6,543 bases of DNA from Fidelibacterota bacterium (GTDB lineage: Bacteria > Fidelibacterota > Marinisomatia > Marinisomatales > UBA2128): contig NVVH01000051.1 in the NCBI GenBank assembly GCA_002402135.1, forward strand, positions 2,442 to 8,984, read 5' to 3'. A model generated the notes under the pieces. It ran no database searches. It was not told the DNA's origin and saw only the letters and a list, made by a program, of their open reading frames with translations. The translations under genes were made by a program, and so were the position numbers. This document shows, one piece after another, positions 1 to 6,064 of this stretch; the stretch's first letter is position 1, and every line of letters begins with the position of its first letter.

Positions 1-753
1 GCGACCGTTTTTCAGTCCATCGGCAATCACGCTCAGTGGGAGTGCAGACACGCCGATGCCATCCAGCGTCAGGCGGCGGCACGCCGCCAGCGAGCTCGAT
101 GAGTAGAAGCGGGCGGGCAATTCGTCCAACTCGCTGAATTTCTGACTGATTTCCGCAAACGGTTTGGTGTTCCTGGCATACGTGATGATTGGCCACTGGG
201 CCAGTTCCTCAAGCTCCAGTTTCCGGTCCGGGAGTTTCAGTGCGGGACTCGCCACCCAGATCAGTGGAAAGCTGCACAGGTTCAGGTTTTCAATTTTCGG
301 TTCGGAAACGGGGCCCATCAGAAAGGCGAGGTCAAACGTTCTGTCCAACAGGCCACTACGAAGATTCCCGGTCACGTCGACGGTGATCTCGACATCCAGG
401 TTCGGGGTATTTTCGCTCAGCTCGCGGAAAAAGTAAGGCAGCCAGGTATGGACGATGGTTTCGGAAACGCCCAACCTGAGGATGCCAGACAGCAAAGCGA
501 CCCTGTCTGCTCGCTTACGGAGTTGCTGGGACATAGAGACGATTTTCTCGGCATAGGGCAACAACGCCTGTCCCCGGGTGGTCAACATCGTACGGCCGGA
601 ATCGCGATCAAACAGCGTTACGCCCAATTCCTCTTCAAGAGCCGCTATGCGATTGGAGATCGCGGGCTGAGTGGTGTTTTGTCGCTCGGCCGTCTTGCGA
701 AAACTCCCAAGGGTGGCTACCCAGATAAAGGTTTCCAGATGTTTGAAGTTCAT
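1..753 (-). CDS. LysR-family transcriptional regulator, C-terminus cut by window edge
   Basis: Translation from the ATG at 753-751 stays open for 251 codons to the window edge, so about the last 50 residues of a typical 300-residue LysR protein are missing. Residues 3-61 form the family's winged helix-turn-helix: SFRKTAERQNTTQPAISNRI (17-36) is the DNA-contacting helix pair, followed by LFDR (47-50) and LTTRG (57-61). A linker helix follows (about 62-88), then the start of the periplasmic-binding-like effector domain from about residue 90 (LRLGVSETIVHTWLP). LysR proteins are tetrameric cytoplasmic regulators that respond to a small ligand; the ligand here cannot be read. The start fits the usual N-terminus (MNFKHLETF), although no good Shine-Dalgarno precedes it. 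No divergent gene is present, so its usual adjacent target is absent and the target is unknown. The family call is firm; specificity is not. Confidence 0.95.
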   Translation of the reverse strand, partial: MNFKHLETFIWVATLGSFRKTAERQNTTQPAISNRIAALEEELGVTLFDRDSGRTMLTTRGQALLPYAEKIVSMSQQLRKRADRVALLSGILRLGVSETIVHTWLPYFFRELSENTPNLDVEITVDVTGNLRSGLLDRTFDLAFLMGPVSEPKIENLNLCSFPLIWVASPALKLPDRKLELEELAQWPIITYARNTKPFAEISQKFSELDELPARFYSSSSLAACRRLTLDGIGVSALPLSVIADGLKNGR

Positions 754-1024
754 GGGCTACGCTGTGCAATGGAAGACGGAACACCTATCGATAGTGAGTG
801 ATAAGCGCTTGTTGATACTGGAAGCTTAGTACAGGTTAGCCAAACGCATAAAAGCTCTGGCCCCTTTGAACTGACCCCTCATCGTAAACATGTCTGAAGT
901 GGCTATTCTCGGTGTTTCGGAAGCGGCGATGGGGCCGGTCTGGGATGGTGGTGAGGATTTCCAGCCAACGCCGACCCTTCCCCTGGCAGGAAGGGCCAAC
1001 GCAGCCACCCGTCGTGTATGAGTC
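754..1024. other. Intergenic stretch upstream of the LysR gene, no convincing gene
   Basis: I see no credible coding region here. The minus-strand frame open across it overlaps the His-rich gene out of frame and has no recognisable domain. Near the LysR start are two perfect palindromes, ctatcgatag (785-794) and aagcgctt (803-810), which could be operator elements because LysR genes are often autoregulated, but no clear T-N11-A box stands out. A hairpin with direct-repeat flanks lies at 964-1002. Confidence 0.4.
964..1002. repeat. Perfect 7-bp hairpin flanked by direct repeats gccaacgc
   Basis: The arms cccttcc (975-981) and ggaaggg (989-995) are separated by seven bases. The octamer gccaacgc occurs at 964-971 and again at 995-1002, bracketing the hairpin. 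No T-tract follows on either strand, so it is not a standard intrinsic terminator, although it lies just downstream of the His-rich gene and could stabilise the mRNA 3' end. It could also be part of a dispersed repeat. Confidence 0.4.
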
Positions 1025-1261
1025 TTAGTGGCAATCGTGCTCGTCATCACCGCCGTGGTCGTCATGCCCGTGGTGATCACTGTAATTCCTCATGTGCTCC
1101 CGGAATTTTGCCTTCTGTTTGTCCGAATCCACTGCCACGGTTTTATTGGGATAGGTTCTCGCTTCGTTAATGCGATCCGCGAGACCCCCATTGGGGCCTG
1201 ATAGAGCCAACGGGCTGAGAATCAGGCCAGTCGTAAATACAATTGAAATTAACATTTTCAT
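1025..1261 (-). CDS. Small secreted protein with His/Asp-rich C-terminal tail
   Basis: This 78-residue protein has an N-terminal Sec signal (KM, then the hydrophobic run LISIVFTTGLILSPLALS) with likely cleavage after S21, leaving a periplasmic peptide of about 57 residues. Its centre is charged and helical-looking (about 29-60). The last 17 residues (62-78) consist only of His (6), Asp (6), Gly (3), Glu (1) and Cys (1), ending in HDCH. Such a composition usually binds divalent metals (Zn, Ni, Cu, Co), but this is inferred from composition; I do not recognise a named family. The start is supported by a Shine-Dalgarno GAGGTG about six bases upstream; M3 is a possible alternative. It lies 147 bases downstream of the propeller protein gene with no terminator between them, so co-transcription is possible. 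Confidence 0.8.
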   Translation of the reverse strand: MKMLISIVFTTGLILSPLALSGPNGGLADRINEARTYPNKTVAVDSDKQKAKFREHMRNYSDHHGHDDHGGDDEHDCH

Positions 1262-1408
1262 GGCTGCACCTCGTTTTCCATGTGTTGCAGTTCCAGTAGA
1301 GCAGGTCTGGCTGAAACAGAGCTGAAATCAGGAGCAGAAAATGCATTTAAATGATGTGTTTGATAGTCCCTGTCGTGCTTTAGTGAATCGCGATAGCGGC
1401 CCTCGGGC
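1262..1408. other. Intergenic region with palindrome, no gene
   Basis: There are 147 bases between the propeller gene stop and the His-rich gene start. A perfect 10-bp palindrome, cattaaatg with one further central t (catttaaatg), lies at 1344-1353. A short gccc/gggc inverted repeat (1399-1408) directly abuts the propeller stop codon but has no T-tract, so no terminator is supported. Confidence 0.4.
1267..1272 (-). promoter_or_regulatory. Ribosome binding site of the His-rich small protein
   Basis: The minus strand reads GAGGTG, five bases before the ATG at 1261. It is one of the clearest Shine-Dalgarno sites in the window and supports this short frame as a real gene. Confidence 0.7.
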
Positions 1409-3052
1409 TCAAAGCGTTTTGGGTGTCAGAGACAGCAGTTCTGCGCCCCGCCCAGTGTCGGAATTCGCGGCGGACAGCAGGATCCATAGTTTGCCATCCT
1501 CTTGCGCCATGGCGGCGATACGCCCCTCCAGCCGATAAGGCACCGTGGATTCGATAAATCGGGTTCCGTCAAAAACCAGAGAGCCAAGCCGGTTGGTGGT
1601 GGATGTCGACGCCACTGACGAAATGGGGGTATCGCTTCTTCCATTTCGTGGGAATATCAGAAACCGCTTTTGGTTTTCCGGTCCGTTCAACAACACGGGC
1701 GATGGTTCGATGTTAACGTGAGCGACCGGGCTGAACGCCTGGCTTGGATTGAGCTCATAGCTCAGTGATGACAGCTCGGTGCCCACATTTCTTTCGGACC
1801 GGTGAATGACATTGTCCGAGCTGTTTCTGACCACTAGTGCACTGTCACTAATGGAAATGGATTCGAATTTCCCGTCACCCGTAAGGTCGGTCAAAAGCGA
1901 TCCGATAACCCTGAAAGACGCCGGTAGCGACAGCGAAGGCGTGTTTTGTTGCAGGGCGTTATCGGCACTGATTGAAAATTCCCGCAGTGGCTGACCATAA
2001 AAGTCATTTCGGTTGAACGGCTGGCCAATAAGAGTCTCTGCGGTGCGATTGCCATCCAGGTCGAAGGCACCAAGCATGAAGGGTAAGTTGGTGCGAAACT
2101 CGGTGACTTGATCGCCGTCAAGCCTGAGCAACATCCCTTCAACCTTTTCGCCATCCCAGGTGGTGAGCGCCAGGAAGAGCCTGGAGCTGCCTTCGGGTTG
2201 CCACCACCTCACGGAAAGCAACCGGTTGCGGTGCGGTATGGGGAAACTGACAATTTGCTGTATCGCCTCGGCCTGATAAGAGCTGACGGTGATCCGGTCT
2301 TCGGTGCCAGCAGCAATGAGTAACTCAGGGCCGTTAACAATCAGGTCGCTGGAAATTGGTTGAGTCTCAAGCAGGGCGCGTCGTTCGGGATAGGGCAATG
2401 GTGGAAGACCCTGGCCCATATCCGCTTGGACCAATGGCTGGGGATCGAAGCCATTCTGACTGCCTTGTATCTTGTACGAGGCGATTGGCCAGTCCGGCAC
2501 ATGGTCCACGTTCAGCCGGGAGTCTGTATATCTGAACACCAGGCCAGAGAAGCCGTCAGGAGCGCTGGCCTCGTCTCCCGAGGAGTATCCCAGCCAATAG
2601 ATGTGCGGCAGTTGGCTTCTTAGCTCTGAATACAATTCTCTGCCCTGGTCCTGGGGGTCAATAAAATAGGCATCCAGGCCCCAGAAACGCCTGACTTTCT
2701 CGCCCGTCTTTGGCGGCGCGCCCTTGATTACTCTGGCGATAGAGTGGTTTTCGTTTGCCCGCGTAATGCCAAGTAAGGCGCTTGCTTCAGACTCCAGGGT
2801 CATTTCCTCGCCGGTGGCTGGATGCGTCACTGTCTGCCCGGGGTCGGTCACTGAAAATAAATCGCCGACACTCACTCCCTGTGAGGTCCCGAGGTCGATG
2901 TAGGTGCTCCGGGTGTTCGAATCAGGGCCGGGAATGACGACACCTTGCCTGGCCTCGAAGTCGTGAATGATCTCGTCCCTGGCCAGCCCATCGGCGATGG
3001 CCGCCTGACAAAAACCGATAAGAATCACAACGGGAAGAATTTTCCTGTGCAT
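1409..3052 (-). CDS. Secreted protein with FlgT-C-like domain and VCBS/FG-GAP-like beta-propeller
   Basis: The 547-residue product starts with a Sec signal (hydrophobic residues 5-19, likely cleavage after AAIA at residue 20), so it is predicted periplasmic or outer-membrane associated. Residues about 38-125 (DLGTSQGVSVGDLFSV, a central PATGEE turn, then IARVIKG and TGEKV) match the small beta-barrel pattern of FlgT C-terminal-like domains: D-x-G, G-V-x-x-G-D-x-F-x-V. From about 215 the protein is rich in beta strands, with two Ca-loop-like motifs, DLDGNRTAE (about 327-336) and DLTGDGKFE (about 388-397), spaced as in consecutive propeller blades of FG-GAP/VCBS type. No catalytic site or lipobox is visible. 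The start is supported by the signal peptide and a weak GAGAG before the ATG. A porin terminator ends only 57 bases upstream, so transcription comes from a short local promoter or from read-through. The exact role is unknown. Confidence 0.85.
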   Translation of the reverse strand: MHRKILPVVILIGFCQAAIADGLARDEIIHDFEARQGVVIPGPDSNTRSTYIDLGTSQGVSVGDLFSVTDPGQTVTHPATGEEMTLESEASALLGITRANENHSIARVIKGAPPKTGEKVRRFWGLDAYFIDPQDQGRELYSELRSQLPHIYWLGYSSGDEASAPDGFSGLVFRYTDSRLNVDHVPDWPIASYKIQGSQNGFDPQPLVQADMGQGLPPLPYPERRALLETQPISSDLIVNGPELLIAAGTEDRITVSSYQAEAIQQIVSFPIPHRNRLLSVRWWQPEGSSRLFLALTTWDGEKVEGMLLRLDGDQVTEFRTNLPFMLGAFDLDGNRTAETLIGQPFNRNDFYGQPLREFSISADNALQQNTPSLSLPASFRVIGSLLTDLTGDGKFESISISDSALVVRNSSDNVIHRSERNVGTELSSLSYELNPSQAFSPVAHVNIEPSPVLLNGPENQKRFLIFPRNGRSDTPISSVASTSTTNRLGSLVFDGTRFIESTVPYRLEGRIAAMAQEDGKLWILLSAANSDTGRGAELLSLTPKTL

Positions 3053-3109
3053 GACCGCGCTCTCGTTGGAGTATGGATGGGTGGAGGCATATTGGCCTGG
3101 AGCTTGCGC

Positions 3110-3143
3110 AAAAAAAAGGGAACGCCATGACTGTGGCGTTCCC
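3110..3143 (-). terminator. Intrinsic terminator of the broken porin gene
   Basis: On the minus strand a perfect 10-bp stem (arms GGGAACGCCA and TGGCGTTCCC, 3134-3143 and 3118-3127, six-base loop) is followed immediately by eight T residues (3117-3110). It lies about 40 bases past the porin stop codon. It is a textbook rho-independent terminator and separates the porin from the propeller gene. Confidence 0.95.
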
Positions 3144-4083
3144 GTTAGACGTTAAAACCGAATTAAGGTTTCGGCATTACGAGTTAGAATTTATAACGGA
3201 CTCGGCCCGCGATGTGAACAATATCCTCGTCAGCCTTTCCGTCCCGGATAGCGGCTTCCTCGAACGCATCCATTGCGTCTCCGGCCACCAGATAAGCCGC
3301 TTCCGCAGCAATTTCAAGACCGCTGTAGGGCTTGTACGTAAGGCGTCCCCCGAACTCAAAGCCGAGTGAGTTATCTTCACTTCCGTCGCCAAGAGTGACA
3401 TCTTCAGCGAGCGCGTTATAAATGGCCATTCCGCTAACCGTGACCTGGCTGGACAGTTTGTGGTCTATCTGAACCTTGTTCAGCAGGTAGCCCTTGTCCA
3501 GAAGGTAGGGCGTTTCAGCAAAGTAATCGTCGTCCGTGAAGTTTTCCTGAAAAATCATACTTTCGTTGATATCGACGTCTGTCGCGATAAATGCGTCGAA
3601 ATCTCCATCGGTGGAATTGTCGTCTCCGGAGGAGTACCAGACGGTGTAGGTCAGTGTAGTGGCGCCAAAGTCATATCCGACATCACCGCGAAGAAAATAG
3701 GCGGAAAGATCGAAGCTGTTATTCGCGCTGGCTGCACCTGACAGAGGAGTAAAGGTTACGCCCTCTATCGTGCCCGTCTGGTAAATAGCTGTGCCTTTAA
3801 CAAACAGGTTGCCGCCAGAGGAGGGGCTTCTGTAGTCAAAGGTTCCGCCAACGATCGACACGTCGTATCTGGAGTTATCAGCAATCGCTTTAAGTTCGTA
3901 GCCGATGCTGTTGATGTTTCCCGTACCTTCCGAGATTTGATCGTTTCTCTGGTATAGCAAGAAGCCACCAAGCTTAAGGTTGGGACTCATTGCGCCGTCA
4001 ATATTGATGGTGAAGTTGTCCGCACCGTCAAAGCCGTCATCAGCAGATTCCGCGGCGTTTTCGTTAGACGAATCACCCCGTCC

Positions 4084-4086
4084 TCA
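4084..4086 (-). other. In-frame TGA codon inside the porin reading frame
   Basis: The minus strand reads CAG CTT TTG TGA GGA CGG GGT, giving Q-L-L-stop-G-R-G. Related porins, as I remember them, carry an aromatic residue before R-G here, so TGG (Trp) to TGA is the simplest explanation. The frame is open on both sides. Confidence 0.85.
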
Positions 4087-4524
4087 CAAAAGCTGATAAT
4101 TCCACATGTGAGACAGCGGACCCTGGGCCATCACGCCCGTTGCCGTTTCATTCCACAAATGCTGATCAACCGATACCGGTTGCAAGCCCATCTTGATTCG
4201 GTGATCGCTGTTGGATGGTACAGCGAAGTCCACGTATGCCCAGCGGGTCTCTACGTTGACGCCATCGCCTGAAAAGTCGCCACCTGAACCCTCGCCGTAG
4301 CGAATGCCACCAATTTCCGTGGCGTAGACACCTTTGACTTCATCGTTATCCGTTGCCGCTTCAAACCAGAGACGATACTTGATTTCGCCGAAATTTTCGG
4401 TTTTGCCATCGTCTTTAAGCCTGTTTTCTTTTCCCGTCAGACCGGACCCATTAAACCAGTCGCGCTGATTGCTGTAGGCCTGGAACCGATTATTCATATC
4501 ACCGTGAAAATCAAATTTTGCTAC

Positions 4525-4537
4525 CTGGACTGGACTG
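4525..4537. repeat. 5-bp tandem repeat causing a signal-peptide frameshift
   Basis: The plus strand reads ctggactggactg, a period-5 repeat of 2.6 copies. It falls at the end of the porin signal-peptide coding region. Removing five bases makes the frame run through Y-S-V-S-V-Q-V-A-K-F-D-F without a stop; with it present, translation from the signal peptide ends at a TAG about 15 bases later. Confidence 0.85.
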
Positions 4538-4637
4538 ATACGCTATAACCCATTGCGGCGTTCGCGATAAGAATAGCCGAGCACAGCCTCGCTTTGTTGA
4601 AGTTGAGCACTTTTTTTGGCGGAAAGGTCGGAGTCTG

Positions 4638-4651
4638 TGACTAAATAGTCA
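4638..4651. promoter_or_regulatory. Perfect inverted repeat tgactaaatagtca upstream of the broken porin
   Basis: Six-base arms tgacta and tagtca flank two bases, about 30 bases upstream of the likely GTG start. The size and position fit a dimeric regulator's operator. The minus strand overlaps a TTGACT hexamer that could be a -35 box, but no good -10 follows at the right spacing. The regulator is not identified. Confidence 0.4.
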
Positions 4652-4675
4652 ATAGCGAAAAAAAATCCTTACCCT

Positions 4676-4726
4676 AAAAACCTTCGGCACCTCAACCCTA
4701 AAATATTCAGAGTCAAAGCGCCGAAG
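4676..4726 (-). terminator. Intrinsic terminator of the DcaP-like porin
   Basis: In minus-strand RNA the arm at 4726-4710 pairs along its full 17 bases with 4698-4682, counting G-U wobbles, and starts with the perfect CTTCGGC/GCCGAAG. The loop is 11 bases. One G and then five U residues (4680-4676) follow, with a second run of eight U at 4665-4658. The many wobbles make the hairpin strand-specific. Confidence 0.75.
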
Positions 4727-4735
4727 ACTAGTCTT
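4724..4735. repeat. Perfect 12-bp palindrome aagactagtctt
   Basis: It lies between the porin stop codon and the terminator and shares its last three bases with the 5' arm of the terminator stem, so the two structures cannot both form fully in the same RNA. Confidence 0.6.
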
Positions 4736-4738
4736 TCG

Positions 4739-4753
4739 CTGTCGTTACGACAG
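4739..4753. repeat. Inverted repeat immediately after the DcaP-like porin stop codon
   Basis: Arms ctgtcgt and acgacag flank a single base, giving in RNA a six-pair stem with a three-base loop. It starts one base after the TAA stop codon. It could protect the mRNA 3' end; there is no T-tract. Confidence 0.55.
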
Positions 4754-4754
4754 T

Positions 4755-5933
4755 TTAAAAGTTGTACTGAGCGGCAAACATCAACCGGCTCGCATCCCCA
4801 TCGTCACCGTCAACTTCGTCGACCATGAAGTAGCTGTATTCAACACCCATGGTCACTGCTTTCGCAGGAGACCACTGGTAGTTAATCATCGCCATGGTGT
4901 TAGTTTCCTGTTTGTTACCAATGTCGGCTGAACCGGGAAGATCACGCAGCGCGTCATCCCAGTCTACCTCCACCATGCCGACGCCCGTGTTTATTGAGCG
5001 GCCACCGCCCAGGTCAAAGGACGCGCCGGCTGAGGCACCGTACCCGCTGATCAACTCAACGCTGCCTGAGCTATTAACATAGCCGTAATCTACGGCATAG
5101 TTGTCACCTGACCGGTACAGGTAGATGTCGCCACCGTTCACGTAGTTGAAAACGCCATACAGTGTCACCGTGTCTGAGGCTGCGAAGGTGAGCGCGCCAA
5201 AAGCGCCGTAACCGATTGCACTGTCATCTTGAGTGCCGGTATCGTAATCAATTTGGCGCACGAATGCGGCAGTTGAGTAGGAGATGGCACCAGCGCTATC
5301 TTCCAGGCGTGCGGTTGCAATCGGCAGACTTGTTTTCTGCTCAATGTCCGGATCGGTAGCGATGAGGCTTGCGAAATTAAAGGGCTGTTCGAGGGAGACG
5401 GACACTGGGCCGCTGGTATAACGCACCTGAGATGTCCGGAACTGGCTGCCTGCGTTGCCTGGCATGCCGTCAAACTCGAGTGTCGGGATGAAGCCAACAA
5501 AACTGTTGTAGTTTGACCAGTTTTGGCCCGCCATCACGCCCTTGTACTCGCCATACGCGTGACGAAGCCGGAGGTTGCCGTACCGAAAGCCGCCCTCAAC
5601 GACTATCTTGACGCCCTGAGGAAGCGTCGCTTTCACGCCGAGCCTGCTTTGCGTCGCGTCAGCGCCGAAATAGCCAGTGGCCTCGTTGATTTCGTCTGCT
5701 CCAGTATTAATCTTGCTGAAGTCGCCCGCCCGAGTTGGTTCTGAGATGTCTTCCTCAATGTCGTAGCTGGCGTTAAGGCGGGCGTAACCGTACACTTCTA
5801 TTTCGTAGCCCTTCAGATTGGTCATATGGTCGGCATCGCCCAAAATCTTCATGGCACTAGCTGGACTCGCAATGCCAAAAACCAGCAAGGAGGTTGCTGC
5901 CTGGATGGAGGTTCTCAGTTTTGATCTTTTCAT
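4755..5933 (-). CDS. DcaP-like trimeric outer-membrane porin
   Basis: This intact 392-residue protein is predicted to form a trimeric outer-membrane channel for small, often acidic, organic solutes, the role known for DcaP of Acinetobacter. A Sec signal covers residues 1-27 (MKRSKLR, hydrophobic core, ASPASA cleavage). The mature part starts its barrel with EIEVYGYARLNASYD (44-58) and carries the family landmarks QSRLG (95-99), VEGGF (112-116), RLRHAYGE (122-129) and AGQNWSNY (135-142), then FDGMPG and QVRYTSGPVSVSLEQP. It ends in the terminal strand FAAQYNF with C-terminal Phe. The N-terminal coiled coil of Acinetobacter DcaP is absent. I chose the ATG at 5933, which has GGAG seven bases upstream and directly precedes the signal peptide; an in-frame ATG at 6062 would add 43 non-signal residues translated from the leader. 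The substrate cannot be read from sequence. Confidence 0.9.
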   Translation of the reverse strand: MKRSKLRTSIQAATSLLVFGIASPASAMKILGDADHMTNLKGYEIEVYGYARLNASYDIEEDISEPTRAGDFSKINTGADEINEATGYFGADATQSRLGVKATLPQGVKIVVEGGFRYGNLRLRHAYGEYKGVMAGQNWSNYNSFVGFIPTLEFDGMPGNAGSQFRTSQVRYTSGPVSVSLEQPFNFASLIATDPDIEQKTSLPIATARLEDSAGAISYSTAAFVRQIDYDTGTQDDSAIGYGAFGALTFAASDTVTLYGVFNYVNGGDIYLYRSGDNYAVDYGYVNSSGSVELISGYGASAGASFDLGGGRSINTGVGMVEVDWDDALRDLPGSADIGNKQETNTMAMINYQWSPAKAVTMGVEYSYFMVDEVDGDDGDASRLMFAAQYNF

Positions 5934-5940
5934 TTGTTGT

Positions 5941-5944
5941 CTCC
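5941..5944 (-). promoter_or_regulatory. Ribosome binding site fixing the DcaP-like porin start
   Basis: GGAG on the minus strand lies seven bases before the ATG at 5933. This favours the short, signal-peptide start over the upstream in-frame ATG at 6062. Confidence 0.75.
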
Positions 5945-6064
5945 GAGTAATATTATTATTCGACCCGTCAACGAGGTTAGTTAGCAATCGGTAACAATTC
6001 AAATGAATTTGCATTTTATTTAGACGAAGGTCTATAAATTCTTTTCGTTGTAATATAGACATCT
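5945..6064 (-). promoter_or_regulatory. AT-rich leader of the DcaP-like porin with three gtcta half-sites
   Basis: This leader must carry the porin promoter because a terminator and a dead gene fragment lie upstream. On the plus strand it holds tagac (6021-6025), gtctata (6030-6036) and tatagac (6054-6060): one inverted pair with a 4-base gap and one with a 17-base gap. A separate inverted repeat aattc-aaat-gaatt lies at 5996-6009. The minus strand has a -10-like TAAAAT near 6014-6019 but no clear -35, so an activator may be needed. Operator identity is inference. Confidence 0.4.

Larger units (their letters stand above)
3184..4610 (-). pseudogene. Porin-type outer-membrane beta-barrel gene, broken by a 5-bp duplication and an in-frame TGA
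   Basis: Two apparent open frames (3184-3990 and 4084-4497) are parts of one gene in the same frame. Between them the frame is open for 31 codons (ending in DGFDGADNFTINIDGA) apart from one TGA at 4084-4086. Upstream of 4497 the mature N-terminus continues (VAKFDFHGD) but meets a stop. Another frame encodes a signal peptide, LNFNKARLCSAILIANAAMG. Deleting one copy of the 5-base repeat at 4525-4537 joins signal and barrel, giving 473 residues from a GTG at 4610, a normal size for such porins. Barrel evidence: alternating strands (EIKYRLWFEAA, VETRWAYVDFAVP, HRIKMGLQPVSV), the conserved-looking LWNETATGV, and the terminal strand VRYKF with C-terminal Phe. No Shine-Dalgarno precedes the GTG, so the original start may also be damaged. 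No other stops occur in over 1.4 kb, suggesting recent inactivation. It resembles an unnamed porin family; the substrate is unknown. Confidence 0.88.

Noticed and set aside
448..801. Plus-strand open frame of 117 codons over the LysR start
   Set aside because: It is antisense to clear LysR coding sequence, has no recognisable domain and is explained by the coding pattern of the opposite strand.
975..995. Intrinsic terminator for the His-rich gene
   Set aside because: The hairpin is perfect but no T-tract follows it on the minus strand.
826..1080. Minus-strand 84-codon frame overlapping the His-rich gene
   Set aside because: It overlaps out of frame with a gene that has a signal peptide and good ribosome binding site, and its composition (Thr/Ala/Pro/Arg-rich) shows no domain.
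3184..3990. Stand-alone 268-residue protein starting at the ATG at 3990
   Set aside because: It has no signal peptide, and its frame is continuous with upstream barrel sequence back to the TGA; it is the C-terminal part of the broken porin.
4084..4086. Selenocysteine at the in-frame TGA of the porin
   Set aside because: Porins are not selenoproteins, no convincing SECIS hairpin is apparent just downstream, and the gene has a second independent lesion, so a nonsense mutation is simpler.
5931..6062. Longer DcaP-like porin starting at the ATG at 6062
   Set aside because: The extra 43 residues lie before a clear signal peptide and are translated from an AT-rich leader with operator-like repeats; the ATG at 5933 has GGAG at the right distance.
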